Positions 1 to 8,177 are shown, counted from the first letter of the stretch. The stretch: 64,000 nt of DNA from Desulfobacterium sp. (GCA_016342325.1 JAEINR010000018.1:1-64000), one strand, 5' to 3'. Made by a program: numbers and translations. The notes: generated by a model from the sequence alone, not told the origin.

Positions 1-80
1 TGTCCATAAACGACTCAACAACCCTAAAATATTAAATTCTTGATATCAACTCAATATCCTAATTCCGAGGTCTGAATTCA

Positions 81-653
81 ATGGAAATCAATAAAAAACT
101 TATTTTAATTGTTGATGATAATCCAGAAAACAGAAAAGTCCTTGGCACGCTTTTGATTAATAACGGTTATGACGTAGGGGCTGCTTCGGATGGTCAAAAA
201 GCATTGGATTTTATACAAATTGAACAGCCGGACTTGATTCTTCTGGACATAATGATGCCAGGAATTAATGGTTTTAAGGTGTGTGAAAAATTAAAATCGA
301 ACCCAGGGACAAAAAATATTCCTGTTATTTTTTTAACAGCGAAAACAAGCACCGCCGATATTGTAAAAGGCTTCAGGGTAGGTGGGATTGATTATATATC
401 CAAACCGTTTAACAGCGAAGAATTAATTGCGAGGGTAAATACCCATATTGAAATGAAGACCTTAAGAGGCTTACTACCAATTTGTTCATCATGTAAAAGT
501 GTTCGCGATGATGACGGGTATTGGCACTCTATTGAGAATTATATTGAAGGTCATTCCCAGGTTCTTTTCTCACACGGTCTATGCGTTAAATGCCTTGAAA
601 AACTATATGGGGATCAGGATTGGTATAAAAAGAGAAAAAAGTTTATGGGATAG
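81..653 (+). CDS. Orphan response regulator with C-terminal Cys-pair domain
   Basis: A 190-residue protein with an N-terminal CheY-type receiver domain (about residues 6-125). It has the acidic pair in 'ILIVDDN'-like context at residues 9-14, the phospho-acceptor Asp in 'LILLDIMMPG' and the Lys in 'YISKPF'. Instead of a DNA-binding or enzymatic output, the last ~55 residues form a short module with two Cys pairs ('ICSSCKS' and 'LCVKCLE') around a conserved-looking 'DDGYW...HSQVLFSHG' stretch. From memory this tail occurs at the ends of many delta-proteobacterial PAS and receiver proteins and is probably metal-binding, but its function is not established. No kinase lies next to it. The gene is visibly AT-rich compared with the rest of the window, suggesting transfer. 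A weak GAGG precedes the ATG. Confidence 0.85.
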   Translation: MEINKKLILIVDDNPENRKVLGTLLINNGYDVGAASDGQKALDFIQIEQPDLILLDIMMPGINGFKVCEKLKSNPGTKNIPVIFLTAKTSTADIVKGFRVGGIDYISKPFNSEELIARVNTHIEMKTLRGLLPICSSCKSVRDDDGYWHSIENYIEGHSQVLFSHGLCVKCLEKLYGDQDWYKKRKKFMG

Positions 654-654
654 G

Positions 655-850
655 AAAAGGTTTTTTGCCCAGCAAGATATTCAATAAAGCTGATGACTTT
701 CATAGGGCCTGGCATTTGGGATAAACCAGGAAATCCACCTCATACTTTTTTTGAATCAAGCGAGCCCAGTTTTGCCGAATTTCTTTGGCAGACATGTCAT
801 TTGGCATGACAGCCTCTTCATCCTGCTTCCCCTGATCCTTTCAAGGGATA
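655..850 (-). pseudogene. Decayed transposase C-terminal fragment
   Basis: Hand translation of the reverse strand from about 830 downwards reads 'SAKEIRQNWARLIQKKYEVD' and then 'FLVYPKCQ'. A single-base loss at about 706-710 shifts the frame, and 'MKVISFIEYLAGQ' continues in the next frame starting at 703. This matches my recollection of the conserved end of the widespread Y2/IS91-like 'putative transposase' family (…NWARLIQKxYEVDPLxCPKC…MKxIxFIE). Only the tail is recognisable. Upstream sequence to about 960 shows further frameshifted resemblance that I cannot place securely. No terminal repeats were found. It is a dead remnant in the 654-1075 gap, next to the AT-rich regulator. Confidence 0.65.
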
Positions 851-1075
851 TTGCCATAGCCCCCTGAACCTCTGCCCGAATTCCTATTTCAGCGCCATTG
901 TGCATATTCCGGAACAGGTGGACGGATTGACCGGAATACGCATTTTCCCGGTTTTTCGCCCTGCCCCTTCCAAAAAATGAACATATCTATTGATTTTCAT
1001 AGGAAAAAGTGACATATACGATATTTTAGTTTAATCGTTTAAAATTCATTCGTTACGTGGGGAAATTATTCTGAC

Positions 1076-1507
1076 ATGGCACTTTTCAGTTCAACCATCA
1101 CCATCAATTCCGATGTGGAATCTGTCTTCAACTTTGCCACAGACCCTGAAAACAATGGGGCCTGGCAATCAAACTTTGTCTCTTACCAACAGACAAACGG
1201 CGACGGCATGGAAGTTGGGGCAACCTACAGGTATGTCAATTCTTTCCTTGGAATGAACCTGCAGACAGATGGGGTGGTCACCGAATATGAACCCAATCAA
1301 GTGATGACCTATGAATTCAAATCCCCCACAGTGTCAGGCTCAAGCCGGTTCCAGGTTGAAGACAAGGGCAATAAAACAGAGGTGACCGTCACTGGAAAGG
1401 CCGATCTCAGCGCCATTAAATTCGGCAAAAAAATAGCTGAGATGAAAGCAAAGAAACAGGTCAGGTCCGACCTTAAGAAGCTCAAAAAAGTCCTTGAAGC
1501 AGGATAA
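1076..1507 (+). CDS. SRPBCC-family protein
   Basis: A 143-residue protein that reads as a START/Bet v1-like (SRPBCC) fold. It opens with a beta strand 'SSTITINSDVESVFNFATDP', the usual helix-grip entry, followed by alternating strands ('GATYRYVNSF', 'VMTYEFKSP', 'GSSRFQVEDK') and a C-terminal helix rich in Lys. Members bind or modify hydrophobic ligands in a central cavity, and many resemble polyketide cyclases or carbon monoxide dehydrogenase CoxG-like proteins. The ligand cannot be read from the sequence. There is no signal peptide or membrane segment, so it is cytoplasmic. It stands alone, and the Shine-Dalgarno site is weak. The functional name beyond the fold is open. Confidence 0.75.
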   Translation: MALFSSTITINSDVESVFNFATDPENNGAWQSNFVSYQQTNGDGMEVGATYRYVNSFLGMNLQTDGVVTEYEPNQVMTYEFKSPTVSGSSRFQVEDKGNKTEVTVTGKADLSAIKFGKKIAEMKAKKQVRSDLKKLKKVLEAG

Positions 1508-1550
1508 AATCCAAACACGACAACAAAGTTAGGCAAACCAAAATCTTCTC

Positions 1551-1578
1551 TTGACTTTAAGATGAAAGGCTTTAGAAT
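1551..1578 (+). promoter_or_regulatory. Sigma-70-type promoter for the Cys-rich peptide
   Basis: TTGACT at 1551-1556 and TAGAAT at 1573-1578, spaced 16 bases, about 40 bases upstream of the small Cys-rich ORF. Prediction by eye. Confidence 0.5.
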
Positions 1579-1618
1579 ATAGCTTTTTAGAGCCAGATCA
1601 ACTTAAGGAGGATTAAAC

Positions 1619-1798
1619 ATGGAATTTTGGGACATCGCCCTGACCACGATCATTGTTGTCATTGCCGGGATCTATACCCTGAAGAGCCTGACCAGCAAAA
1701 AAGGATGTTCTTCATGCAGTTCATGCAACAGCTGCCCAGGTGCTGCCAAAACAATCGGTATCAAGGCCCCAGGGTCTATGTACAACTGCGATAGATAG
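1619..1798 (+). CDS. FeoB-associated Cys-rich membrane protein
   Basis: A 59-residue ORF starting at ATG 1619 behind a strong AAGGAGG site. Residues about 4-22 form one membrane helix ('DIALTTIIVVIAGIYTLKSL'). A cytoplasmic-side cluster 'KKGCSSCSSCNSCPG' then supplies four Cys, with a fifth Cys near the C-terminus ('MYNCDR'). The size and layout match the small FeoB-associated Cys-rich membrane protein family, usually found beside feoA/feoB ferrous-iron uptake genes and thought to help deliver or sense iron. Here no feoA or feoB lies nearby, so the gene is either detached or serves another metal. The next gene downstream on the other strand is a metal P-type ATPase. The family assignment rests on layout and motif. 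Confidence 0.75.
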   Translation: MEFWDIALTTIIVVIAGIYTLKSLTSKKGCSSCSSCNSCPGAAKTIGIKAPGSMYNCDR

Positions 1799-1832
1799 AG
1801 ATTTTCACCCCTCGCCACATACATTTTTTAGA

Positions 1833-1969
1833 GGACCAGGCCTAGCTTGTTGTGAAATAACATGATAGGTCTGCCCCCGATACGGCAAGGATCTTATCCG
1901 CCGCACCATACAAAGGATCAACAAGCTAAGCCTGACCCCAATAACGACAATAAGCTAGGCCTGACCCCA
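1833..1969. repeat. REP-like repeat block, left copy
   Basis: Contains GGACCAGGCCTAGCTTGTTG at 1833-1852, its near inverse TCAACAAGCTAAGCCTGACC at about 1919-1938, and ATAACGACAATAAGCTAGGC followed by CTGACCCC at about 1941-1968. The same elements reappear at 4391-4534. The palindromic GGGGTCAGGC...GCCTGACCCC ends resemble REP sequences mobilised by Y1 (RAYT) transposases. The ATPase stop codon lies inside this block, so its last residues (WGQA) are encoded by the repeat. Confidence 0.8.
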
Positions 1970-3790
1970 GCACAGGGAGGCGGCCAGGAGCACCACCAGT
2001 ATGGATCCCAGGTTGTGCATGACCGCGCCCATAATCGGGGTCAAAAGCCCCAGGGAGCCGGCAGCCACGGCCACAAGGTTGATCAGGAAACTGATGGCAA
2101 TGCTGACCTTGATGACCCGGCTCATCTTTTTACCCAGGCCGATGAGAAAGGGCAGCCGGTCCAGCCGGTCGTTCATCAGCACCACGTCTGCGGTTTCAAG
2201 GGCGGCATCGGAGCCGTTCAATCCCATGGCAATGCCGACATCGGCGGCCTTTAACGCCGGTGCATCGTTGATCCCATCCCCCACATAGACAAGGCTGCCC
2301 TTTGGGTAGCCTTCCAACACCGCAAGCTTGTCCTGGGGCTTTTGGCAAAAATGAACCGCCATGATCCCCACCTGGTCTGCCACGGCCCTCACCGGTGCCT
2401 CCTGGTCGCCGGAAAGGATGGCAATATCTTCGACACCGGCCCTGCGAATGGCTTGGATCGTCTGTTGTGCGGTGGATCGTGGCAGGTCCTGGAGGGCAAT
2501 GTATCCGGCCGCAGCCTTGTCCACAACCACCTGGACGGCGGTCAATCCAAGATCGGCCCACCGGTCGCTTGTCACGATCTCAACATGCCTCTCTCCCACC
2601 TTCCCGGAGATGCCCCAGCCCGGTTGCGAGAGTATGCCGGTTGCGATTTGAGCGTCGCATCCAATGGTTTTGGCCTTTGCTACGATCCCCTTGGCAAGGG
2701 GGTGGAGGCTGCCGGTTTCAATGGCTGATGCAAGGGATAGAATCTCTTTTTCCGTGAACCCGGGCTCAACCGCCACCCGGGTGACCACGGGTTCTCCCTG
2801 GGTAAGGGTGCCTGTCTTGTCAAAGAAAAATCCGGTTGCGGTTGCGATCTTTTCAAGGCTCCTGCCGCCCCTGACCAGGATACCGGCCTTGGCGGCCCGT
2901 CCGATGGCGGCAACGGTGGAGACCGGCCCGGCCAGGAGAAAGGAGCAGGGACACCCCACGATGAGCACCGTGATCGCCCGGGTGACATCCTGGGTGATCA
3001 CATAGGTGAGAGCGGCCACAAAAAGAATGACCGGGGTAAAAAAAGCAGCATAGCGATCCACAATTCCCGCGCTCTCCGTCTTTGACGCTTCAGCCTCCCT
3101 CACCATCCGGATGATCTTGCCAATGGTTGAATTCTCCCCCACCTGGGTGGCCTCGGCCTTGATGAATCCGTCCACACAGCGGGTGCCGGCATGGACCAAA
3201 TCAGTGACCCGCTTGACAACCGGAATAGACTCCCCGGTGATGGAGGACTCGTCCACGGCGGTTGCCCCGCTTGTGATGACGCCGTCAACGGCAATGGTCT
3301 CCCCAGCCCGGATCACGATGGTCTCTCCCGGAAGGATATCGGAAACATTCACCCGGACCTCGCGCCCTTCTTTTTCCATGGTGGCCTGCTTTGGCGCAAG
3401 TTTGATGAGCTGCTGGATCGCGTTTCTCGCGCCATCGCTTACGGCCTCCTCAACCAGGGCGCCAAACACCATGATGGCACTGACAACGGCCGCCTCAAGG
3501 AAATTGCCGTTGATGACACAGGCAAGGATGGCAATGCTCACCAGTTCGTCCACATTGATCTGCCGTTTCATCATGCCCCGGAAGGCCTCCATGATAATTG
3601 GCACACCGTTAATCGCGATGGATGCCAACAGCACCAGATCCGAACCTGAAACATTGAAAACCGGCAAATCAGCCGTCCGGGTCAGTACCAGGGCAGTAGG
3701 AATGAGCATGCCCCCTGCTGCAACCCGAAAAAAGTCCCTGGATTTGAAGATCTCCTGGTACACGTTGAGATTCCCATGTCGTCCGATCAT
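1955..3790 (-). CDS. Heavy-metal translocating P1B-type ATPase
   Basis: A 611-residue inner-membrane pump that exports a soft or transition metal using ATP. Visible motifs in order are the actuator loop 'SSITGESIPV', the metal-binding membrane motif 'GCPCSFLLAGP' (CPC), the phosphorylation site 'DKTGTLTQG', the P1B signature 'GSLHPLAKG', and the hinge 'GDGINDAPAL'. There is no N-terminal heavy-metal-associated (CxxC) domain. The C-terminus is odd: the usual 'N-S-x-R-L' end is replaced by residues read from a REP-like repeat, so the tail may be slightly truncated. Start ATG 3790 follows AAGGAGGCGTG; a GTG at 3793 is also possible. It is divergent from a MarR regulator with twin palindromes between them, which suggests metal- or stress-responsive control. 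Which metal is unknown; Zn/Cd/Pb or Cu are both possible. Confidence 0.9.
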   Translation of the reverse strand: MIGRHGNLNVYQEIFKSRDFFRVAAGGMLIPTALVLTRTADLPVFNVSGSDLVLLASIAINGVPIIMEAFRGMMKRQINVDELVSIAILACVINGNFLEAAVVSAIMVFGALVEEAVSDGARNAIQQLIKLAPKQATMEKEGREVRVNVSDILPGETIVIRAGETIAVDGVITSGATAVDESSITGESIPVVKRVTDLVHAGTRCVDGFIKAEATQVGENSTIGKIIRMVREAEASKTESAGIVDRYAAFFTPVILFVAALTYVITQDVTRAITVLIVGCPCSFLLAGPVSTVAAIGRAAKAGILVRGGRSLEKIATATGFFFDKTGTLTQGEPVVTRVAVEPGFTEKEILSLASAIETGSLHPLAKGIVAKAKTIGCDAQIATGILSQPGWGISGKVGERHVEIVTSDRWADLGLTAVQVVVDKAAAGYIALQDLPRSTAQQTIQAIRRAGVEDIAILSGDQEAPVRAVADQVGIMAVHFCQKPQDKLAVLEGYPKGSLVYVGDGINDAPALKAADVGIAMGLNGSDAALETADVVLMNDRLDRLPFLIGLGKKMSRVIKVSIAISFLINLVAVAAGSLGLLTPIMGAVMHNLGSILVVLLAASLCWGQA

Positions 3791-3818
3791 CACGCCTCCT
3801 TAAAAGTTTGAGTTTCTA

Positions 3819-3839
3819 ATAGTTTGATTATCAAAGTAT
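3819..3839. promoter_or_regulatory. Putative MarR operator 1
   Basis: Palindrome TAGTTTGATTATCAAAGTA in the divergent ATPase/marR gap, close to the ATPase start. It is nearly identical to the second palindrome at 3881-3899. Assignment to the adjacent MarR protein is inference. Confidence 0.65.
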
Positions 3840-3880
3840 CTTTACCGGCTCATATACCCCGACATAGATTGAGTGTCAAG

Positions 3881-3899
3881 TAGTTTGATAATCAAGCTA
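3881..3899. promoter_or_regulatory. Putative MarR operator 2
   Basis: Palindrome TAGTTTGATAATCAAGCTA, the partner of the site at 3819-3839. Their centres are about 61 bases apart, so one site could serve each divergent gene. Confidence 0.65.
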
Positions 3900-3973
3900 C
3901 TTTTTTTCGATTGTGTCACACGGTCGCCTGTGGTAGGGGAACACCCACGACATGAACTCACTTGGAGAGCAGG

Positions 3974-4387
3974 ATGAAACTGGAAAATCTGGCAAGACTC
4001 ATAGTGGAATTTTACGAAAAGCTCTCCTCCTGGGAAGAGTCGGTGGTTCGGGACTCAGGCCTTACCACGGCCCAGATCCATACCATTGAAATCGTCGGCC
4101 ATGCCGGGGCCATAAAGATGAAGGATCTGGCAGGAAAGATCGGCGTAACCACGGGCACCCTGACCGTCAGCATTGACAGGCTGGAAAAAAAAGGCCTGCT
4201 GGTGCGAAGACCCCATGAAAAGGACAGGCGCTCCTACATGATAGAACTGACCCGGGAAGGCAAAACATATTTTGAGGAGCACCATAACTTCCACATCAGA
4301 ATGACGGAAGAGATGGTCTCATGCCTGGGCGAACAGGAACAGAAGGCCTTTGCCGCGATCATTGAAAAGATTCTGAAAAAAATATAA
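3974..4387 (+). CDS. MarR-family transcriptional regulator
   Basis: A 137-residue winged-helix regulator. The recognition part 'TTAQIHTIEIVGHAGAIKMK' leads into 'DLAGKIGVTTGTLTVSIDRL', followed by the wing 'GLLVRRPHEKDRRSYMIELT', the usual MarR DxR motif region. Such proteins bind palindromes as dimers and are released by a ligand or oxidant. I prefer ATG 3974 (MKLENLARL) to the TTG twelve bases upstream. It is divergent from the P-type ATPase, and two similar palindromes lie in the gap, so it probably represses the pump and itself. The gene ends only a few bases before a REP-like repeat, so the pair forms a repeat-bracketed cassette. Confidence 0.88.
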   Translation: MKLENLARLIVEFYEKLSSWEESVVRDSGLTTAQIHTIEIVGHAGAIKMKDLAGKIGVTTGTLTVSIDRLEKKGLLVRRPHEKDRRSYMIELTREGKTYFEEHHNFHIRMTEEMVSCLGEQEQKAFAAIIEKILKKI

Positions 4388-4390
4388 AAA

Positions 4391-4534
4391 GGGGTCAGGC
4401 TTAGCTTGTTGACAAACATACCTGGGCACCGTAAAAAGTATCAACAAGCTTCACATGACCCCAATGATAGAACCTGTTGACGAGCCGACTCAAAGCAATC
4501 GGAAAATAACGACAATAAACTAGGCCTGACCCCA
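4391..4534. repeat. REP-like repeat block, right copy
   Basis: GGGGTCAGGCTTAGCTTGTTGA begins at 4391. A near inverse TCAACAAGCTTCACATGACC follows at about 4438-4457. ATAACGACAATAAACTAGGC plus CTGACCCC sits at about 4506-4533, differing by one base from the copy at 1941-1968. With the block at 1833-1969 it brackets the ATPase/MarR pair. Confidence 0.8.
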
Positions 4535-4608
4535 AAAAGAGGGCGGGCATGGTGTAGTACGTTTAATGTTTAAAACTTGGCATTTCAAAAAAAAGCGAGG
4601 TTTTCACC

Positions 4609-6381
4609 ATGGACATCTGGATCGTCACCCTCATTCTGATAATTACGATTTTTCTTTTAATCACCGAAAAACTGCCCTATGACGTTACCTCCCTGGGCAT
4701 CATGGCGGCCCTGTCGCTGACCCGGATCCTCACCCCCCTGGAATCGGTGGCAGGCTTTGCCAACCCGGCCCTGATAACCGTGGCTGCCATGTTTTTAATC
4801 TCAAGGGGGATGATTCGCACCGGCGCCATTGAATTTCTGGGGAACCAGGTCACCAAACTGGCCGGAGATAACGGGAAAACAGCCATTTATCTTGTATTTC
4901 TCATTGTGGCGCTCTCATCGGCATTTATGAACAATACGCCGGTGGTGGTTCTTTTCATACCGGTTCTGATCAGCATGTGCTGCAAATTCAACATGAGCCC
5001 GTCCCAATACCTTCTGCCCCTCTCCTATATCTCCATCCTGGCAGGCACCTGCACCCTCATCGGCACGTCCACAAATATCATCGTCAGTGACTTGAGTGCG
5101 GCATACGGGTATGGGCCCATCGGCATGTTTGAACTTGCAAAAGTGGGTCTCCCCCTTGCCGTTGCCGGCATTGGATTTCTTCTAATATCGGCACCAAAGA
5201 TACTGCCGAACATTGCAAACCCCGCCTGCGAACTGGAAAAAAAAGGCCATCGAAAATACCTGTCACAGATGCGGATCCCGGCCCAAAGCCGCCTGATCGG
5301 AAAAAAGCCGGATCGCTATTTCTCCACACACTTCCCCAGCCTTGAAACCGTTGAACTGGTAAGGGAGCATCGAATTTTCCACCCCACAAGGGACAAGATC
5401 CGTATGATGAAAAAGGATCTGCTGCTGATAAAAGGATCTGCAAAAGACCTTGTTCACTTAATGGAAGAGAATGATCCGGCAAGGACCGACAAGCAAAACA
5501 GCAAGAAGAAGAGCCCGGGTGAAGACGACATGATTGTGGAGCTCATGATTCCGCCCAACTCCACCCTTGTGGGGGATAAACTAAGGCAGACACGACTCCA
5601 CCGGGAGTCGCAACTCACTATCATTGCGGTTCAAAGAAGCGGCCTTCAATACACGGAAAAGAAGATCCGGGACATACGGCTCAGGGTGGGGGATATCCTG
5701 CTGGTGAACCTGCCATGGTCAAAGTTGGATGATTTCCGACACAACAGCGATTTTATCATCATAGAAGACATTCACCACACCATTGTCCTGAAAAACAGGG
5801 CCCATTACGCCGGGTTCATTTTTCTCACCGTTGTTTTAACGGCCTCAACCGGTCTTCTGGATATCATGGTCAGCGCAATGGCAGGTGTTTTTCTCATGTT
5901 TGTGACCAACTGCCTCCAGGTGAGGGACGCATACCGGTCACTTCAGGGCAATATCCTCATATTGATCGCAGGCACCATCGCCCTGGGCACCGCACTTGAA
6001 AAAACCGGTGCCAGCACGCTTTACGCTGAAACCCTTATCCGCCTGCTTACGGGTTTCCCGCCGGGTATGATACTGGGAGTTATCGTGCTTTTGACCAGCA
6101 TCTGCACCCAGCTTTTAAGCAACAACGCCACAGCGGTCCTGATTCTCCCTGTAGCCATCTCTACGGCAACGGCCATCGGGGTAGATCCAAAACCGTTTAT
6201 CATCGCCGTCTGTTTTGGTGCGAGCGCCTGTTTTGCGTCTCCCTTGGGCTATCAGACAAACCTGCTGGTGTATGGTCCGGGGGGCTATCGGTTTATTGAC
6301 TACCTGAAACTGGGTATTCCCCTGAATCTGATGATACTGATTTTCGGCACCCTCATGATCCCGGTCTTCTGGCCCTTTTAA
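4609..6381 (+). CDS. SLC13/DASS-family anion transporter with two RCK_C domains
   Basis: A 590-residue membrane transporter. N-terminal helices span about residues 2-200, including 'MFLISRGMIRTGAIEFLG' and the anion-symporter hairpin 'AFMNNTPVVVLFIPVLI'. Two soluble RCK_C/TrkA-C-like domains follow in the middle (about 220-280 and 300-385; for example 'MIVELMIPPNSTLVGDKLRQ' and 'VGDILLVNLP'). A second membrane half then contains the paired 'QLLSNNATAVLILPVAI' hairpin. This layout is typical of bacterial divalent-anion:Na+ symporters with a cytosolic regulatory insert, often annotated as sulfate, phosphate or dicarboxylate permeases. A sulfate role would suit a sulfate reducer but is not shown by the sequence. 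It is a single gene just downstream of the REP-like block. Confidence 0.88.
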   Translation: MDIWIVTLILIITIFLLITEKLPYDVTSLGIMAALSLTRILTPLESVAGFANPALITVAAMFLISRGMIRTGAIEFLGNQVTKLAGDNGKTAIYLVFLIVALSSAFMNNTPVVVLFIPVLISMCCKFNMSPSQYLLPLSYISILAGTCTLIGTSTNIIVSDLSAAYGYGPIGMFELAKVGLPLAVAGIGFLLISAPKILPNIANPACELEKKGHRKYLSQMRIPAQSRLIGKKPDRYFSTHFPSLETVELVREHRIFHPTRDKIRMMKKDLLLIKGSAKDLVHLMEENDPARTDKQNSKKKSPGEDDMIVELMIPPNSTLVGDKLRQTRLHRESQLTIIAVQRSGLQYTEKKIRDIRLRVGDILLVNLPWSKLDDFRHNSDFIIIEDIHHTIVLKNRAHYAGFIFLTVVLTASTGLLDIMVSAMAGVFLMFVTNCLQVRDAYRSLQGNILILIAGTIALGTALEKTGASTLYAETLIRLLTGFPPGMILGVIVLLTSICTQLLSNNATAVLILPVAISTATAIGVDPKPFIIAVCFGASACFASPLGYQTNLLVYGPGGYRFIDYLKLGIPLNLMILIFGTLMIPVFWPF

Positions 6382-6420
6382 ACCCGCAGGGAAATAATAG
6401 CGATTTTTGCTTCAAACCGT

Positions 6421-7284
6421 TTACCGAATGCCCAGGGAAGGTGGCAATGGAATGGGCTCCCATTGCCATGTATCGCCTTTTGCCCTGACCCGGCCCAGAC
6501 CGGGAAATGGGAAATGAAAGCAAAACAACAGGGCGTCGCTGGCAGCGGCCCGGGCCAGCAACCCCCGCCGGGTGACCTCGGCCTCCTCCGGGATGACGTC
6601 GACGATGGCGCTCCACTCAGGATGCTCCATATGGATTGGGTGCAAAATGGCATCCCCGGTATAGAGCAGTTCCCGGCCTTGGGACGTGATGGACACGACC
6701 ATGTGCCCGGGGGTATGACCCGGGGCAGCCACGGTTTTGATGCCGGGCAGGAGTTGAGTGTCGCCGTCAATCAATTCGATCCCATGGGTAAGCTGGGGCA
6801 GGGAGGCGTTGACCGACCGGATGAGCACCTCCCTCAATTCACTGGACAACCGGGGAAGTTCAGGCGCCCCATTCCAAAACGCCCACTCCCGGTGCTGGAT
6901 GATGAATCGGGCGTTGGGAAATAAAGCCCCACCCAGATGATCCGGGTGGGCGTGGGAGATCACCACCAGATCGATTTCACCGGGGTCGATGCCTGAGCGT
7001 TGTAGATTTTCCACAAGTTTGCCCGCCTCGGGCAACAGGCTGCCGGCGCCCATGTCCATGAGTACCCGATGGGTCCCGGTATCCACCAGAAGACAGGTAT
7101 AATCGCTGATCCATTCCGGCCAATGCCGGGGGGTATAGCCATGGGGCTTAAGGGCCCGGGTGAGGAGATCCATGGGGGCTTCAGGAAAAAGGATCTCAAC
7201 CGGTTCATGGTAAACGTGTTTTCCGTCAGACACGGCCATGCAGTTAAACGCTCCCAGCTTGAATCGGTAACACCTTGGGGTCAT
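6421..7284 (-). CDS. Metallo-beta-lactamase-fold hydrolase
   Basis: A 287-residue hydrolase of the metallo-beta-lactamase superfamily. It has the metal-binding 'SHAHPDHLGGAL' (HxHxDH), a downstream 'APGHTPGHMVV' His, the bridging Asp in 'LLYTGDAILHP' and a late 'CFHFPFPG' His. It resembles the quorum-quenching lactonase/AttM-like branch more than glyoxalase II, but the substrate is unknown. ATG 7284 is chosen because GGGAGG sits directly upstream; the longer reading to 7362 has no support. It lies 17 bases behind the EFR1 gene on the same strand, so it is probably co-transcribed under the MarR-type operator at 8163-8177. It is cytoplasmic, with no signal peptide. Confidence 0.88.
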   Translation of the reverse strand: MTPRCYRFKLGAFNCMAVSDGKHVYHEPVEILFPEAPMDLLTRALKPHGYTPRHWPEWISDYTCLLVDTGTHRVLMDMGAGSLLPEAGKLVENLQRSGIDPGEIDLVVISHAHPDHLGGALFPNARFIIQHREWAFWNGAPELPRLSSELREVLIRSVNASLPQLTHGIELIDGDTQLLPGIKTVAAPGHTPGHMVVSITSQGRELLYTGDAILHPIHMEHPEWSAIVDVIPEEAEVTRRGLLARAAASDALLFCFHFPFPGLGRVRAKGDTWQWEPIPLPPSLGIR

Positions 7285-7300
7285 GATTTCCTCCCTTGTT

Positions 7301-8122
7301 TCATAGGTATATCTTTCCCTGTTGCCGGTTGAGGTCCTGCTCGGTGGTTTTTCCAAGATCAAGCTTGAACGCCCAGGATGGTGTTGTGTCGTTTATGGAA
7401 AGGGCCTGATCCGGACAATTTGCCACACATCCCAGGCAGGCGATGCATTTCCGGCTGTCCACCCGGCCGGTTGCGGCGTCCATGGCGCCTGTGGGGCATG
7501 TGTCCTCACAGGCCATGCACAAACGGCACTCCCTGCCCGCCCGGGTGGGAAGTTGGGTGATGATTTTAAATCGCAAGGCTTCAAACCCATCCAGCTGCTC
7601 CCCACTGTATATGCTTTGCTCCAAGTCCCCCAGCATGCCGGGGTCTTGTCCTGTAAATCGGTTAAGGGTTGCTTGGGAATAGGTTTGGGCCCGATTGAAG
7701 TCAGATTCATTGGGGCGGTCGGTGAACGCCCGCCATCCCCCAAGATTAAACGGGTGTGCCCCGGGAAATTCAGCCGAGGACACCACCGTAAAATTTTGCT
7801 CGGTTAAAATTTGCCGGGTGGAGTGATGGGCTGGGTGAACCGTGAATCCGCCGTAGGTGAAAAACAGGGACGCTTTTTTTCCGTGGCCCTCAAGGGTGCG
7901 CAACCATTCCCGCACCACCTTGGGGGCCCGCAGGGAATGCACGGGAAATCCAAATACGATCCCCTGGTAGGGCCCAAGATCAATTCCTTTTTCCCTGTCT
8001 GACCGGGCCGTGATATCGTACCCGTCCACCCCGACACCCATTGTTTCAAAATTGATTTTGATCTCCCTTGCCATCTTTGCGGTATTGCCCGTGGGTGAGA
8101 AAAAGATGATTGCCAGTTTCAT
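7301..8122 (-). CDS. EFR1-family flavodoxin-ferredoxin fusion
   Basis: A 273-residue redox protein. The N-terminus is a flavodoxin-like domain ('LAIIFFSPTGNTAKMAREI', an FMN phosphate loop) to about residue 170. The C-terminus is a 2[4Fe-4S] ferredoxin with 'CRLCMACEDTCP' and 'CIACLGCVANCP', both full CxxCxxCxxxCP motifs. EFR1 proteins are common in anaerobes and are taken to shuttle electrons between ferredoxin and flavin partners; the partner here is unknown. The start at 8122 follows AAGGAG. It heads a two-gene unit with the metallo-hydrolase and has a perfect palindrome (8163-8177) just upstream, shared with the methyltransferase and marR genes. Confidence 0.9.
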   Translation of the reverse strand: MKLAIIFFSPTGNTAKMAREIKINFETMGVGVDGYDITARSDREKGIDLGPYQGIVFGFPVHSLRAPKVVREWLRTLEGHGKKASLFFTYGGFTVHPAHHSTRQILTEQNFTVVSSAEFPGAHPFNLGGWRAFTDRPNESDFNRAQTYSQATLNRFTGQDPGMLGDLEQSIYSGEQLDGFEALRFKIITQLPTRAGRECRLCMACEDTCPTGAMDAATGRVDSRKCIACLGCVANCPDQALSINDTTPSWAFKLDLGKTTEQDLNRQQGKIYL

Positions 8123-8162
8123 GGAAATTCTCCTTATATTTTATAGGGGTGATTGCGCCAAG

Positions 8163-8177
8163 GTTTAGCAGCTAAAC
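8163..8177. promoter_or_regulatory. MarR-type operator copy 1 (GTTTAGCAGCTAAAC)
   Basis: A perfect 15-bp palindrome, 41 bases upstream of the EFR1 start. The same motif recurs at 8821-8835, 8848-8862 and 9495-9511, each before a gene of this cluster. Confidence 0.8.

Noticed and set aside
144-162. TGGCACGCTTTTGATT inside the first gene, resembling a -24/-12 promoter
   Set aside because: Lies in the coding frame of the response regulator, lacks the -12 GC, and no gene starts downstream at a useful distance.
1862-2254. Plus-strand open frame across the REP-like block and the ATPase 3' end
   Set aside because: Half lies in repeat sequence and half antisense to a conserved gene; no start signal.
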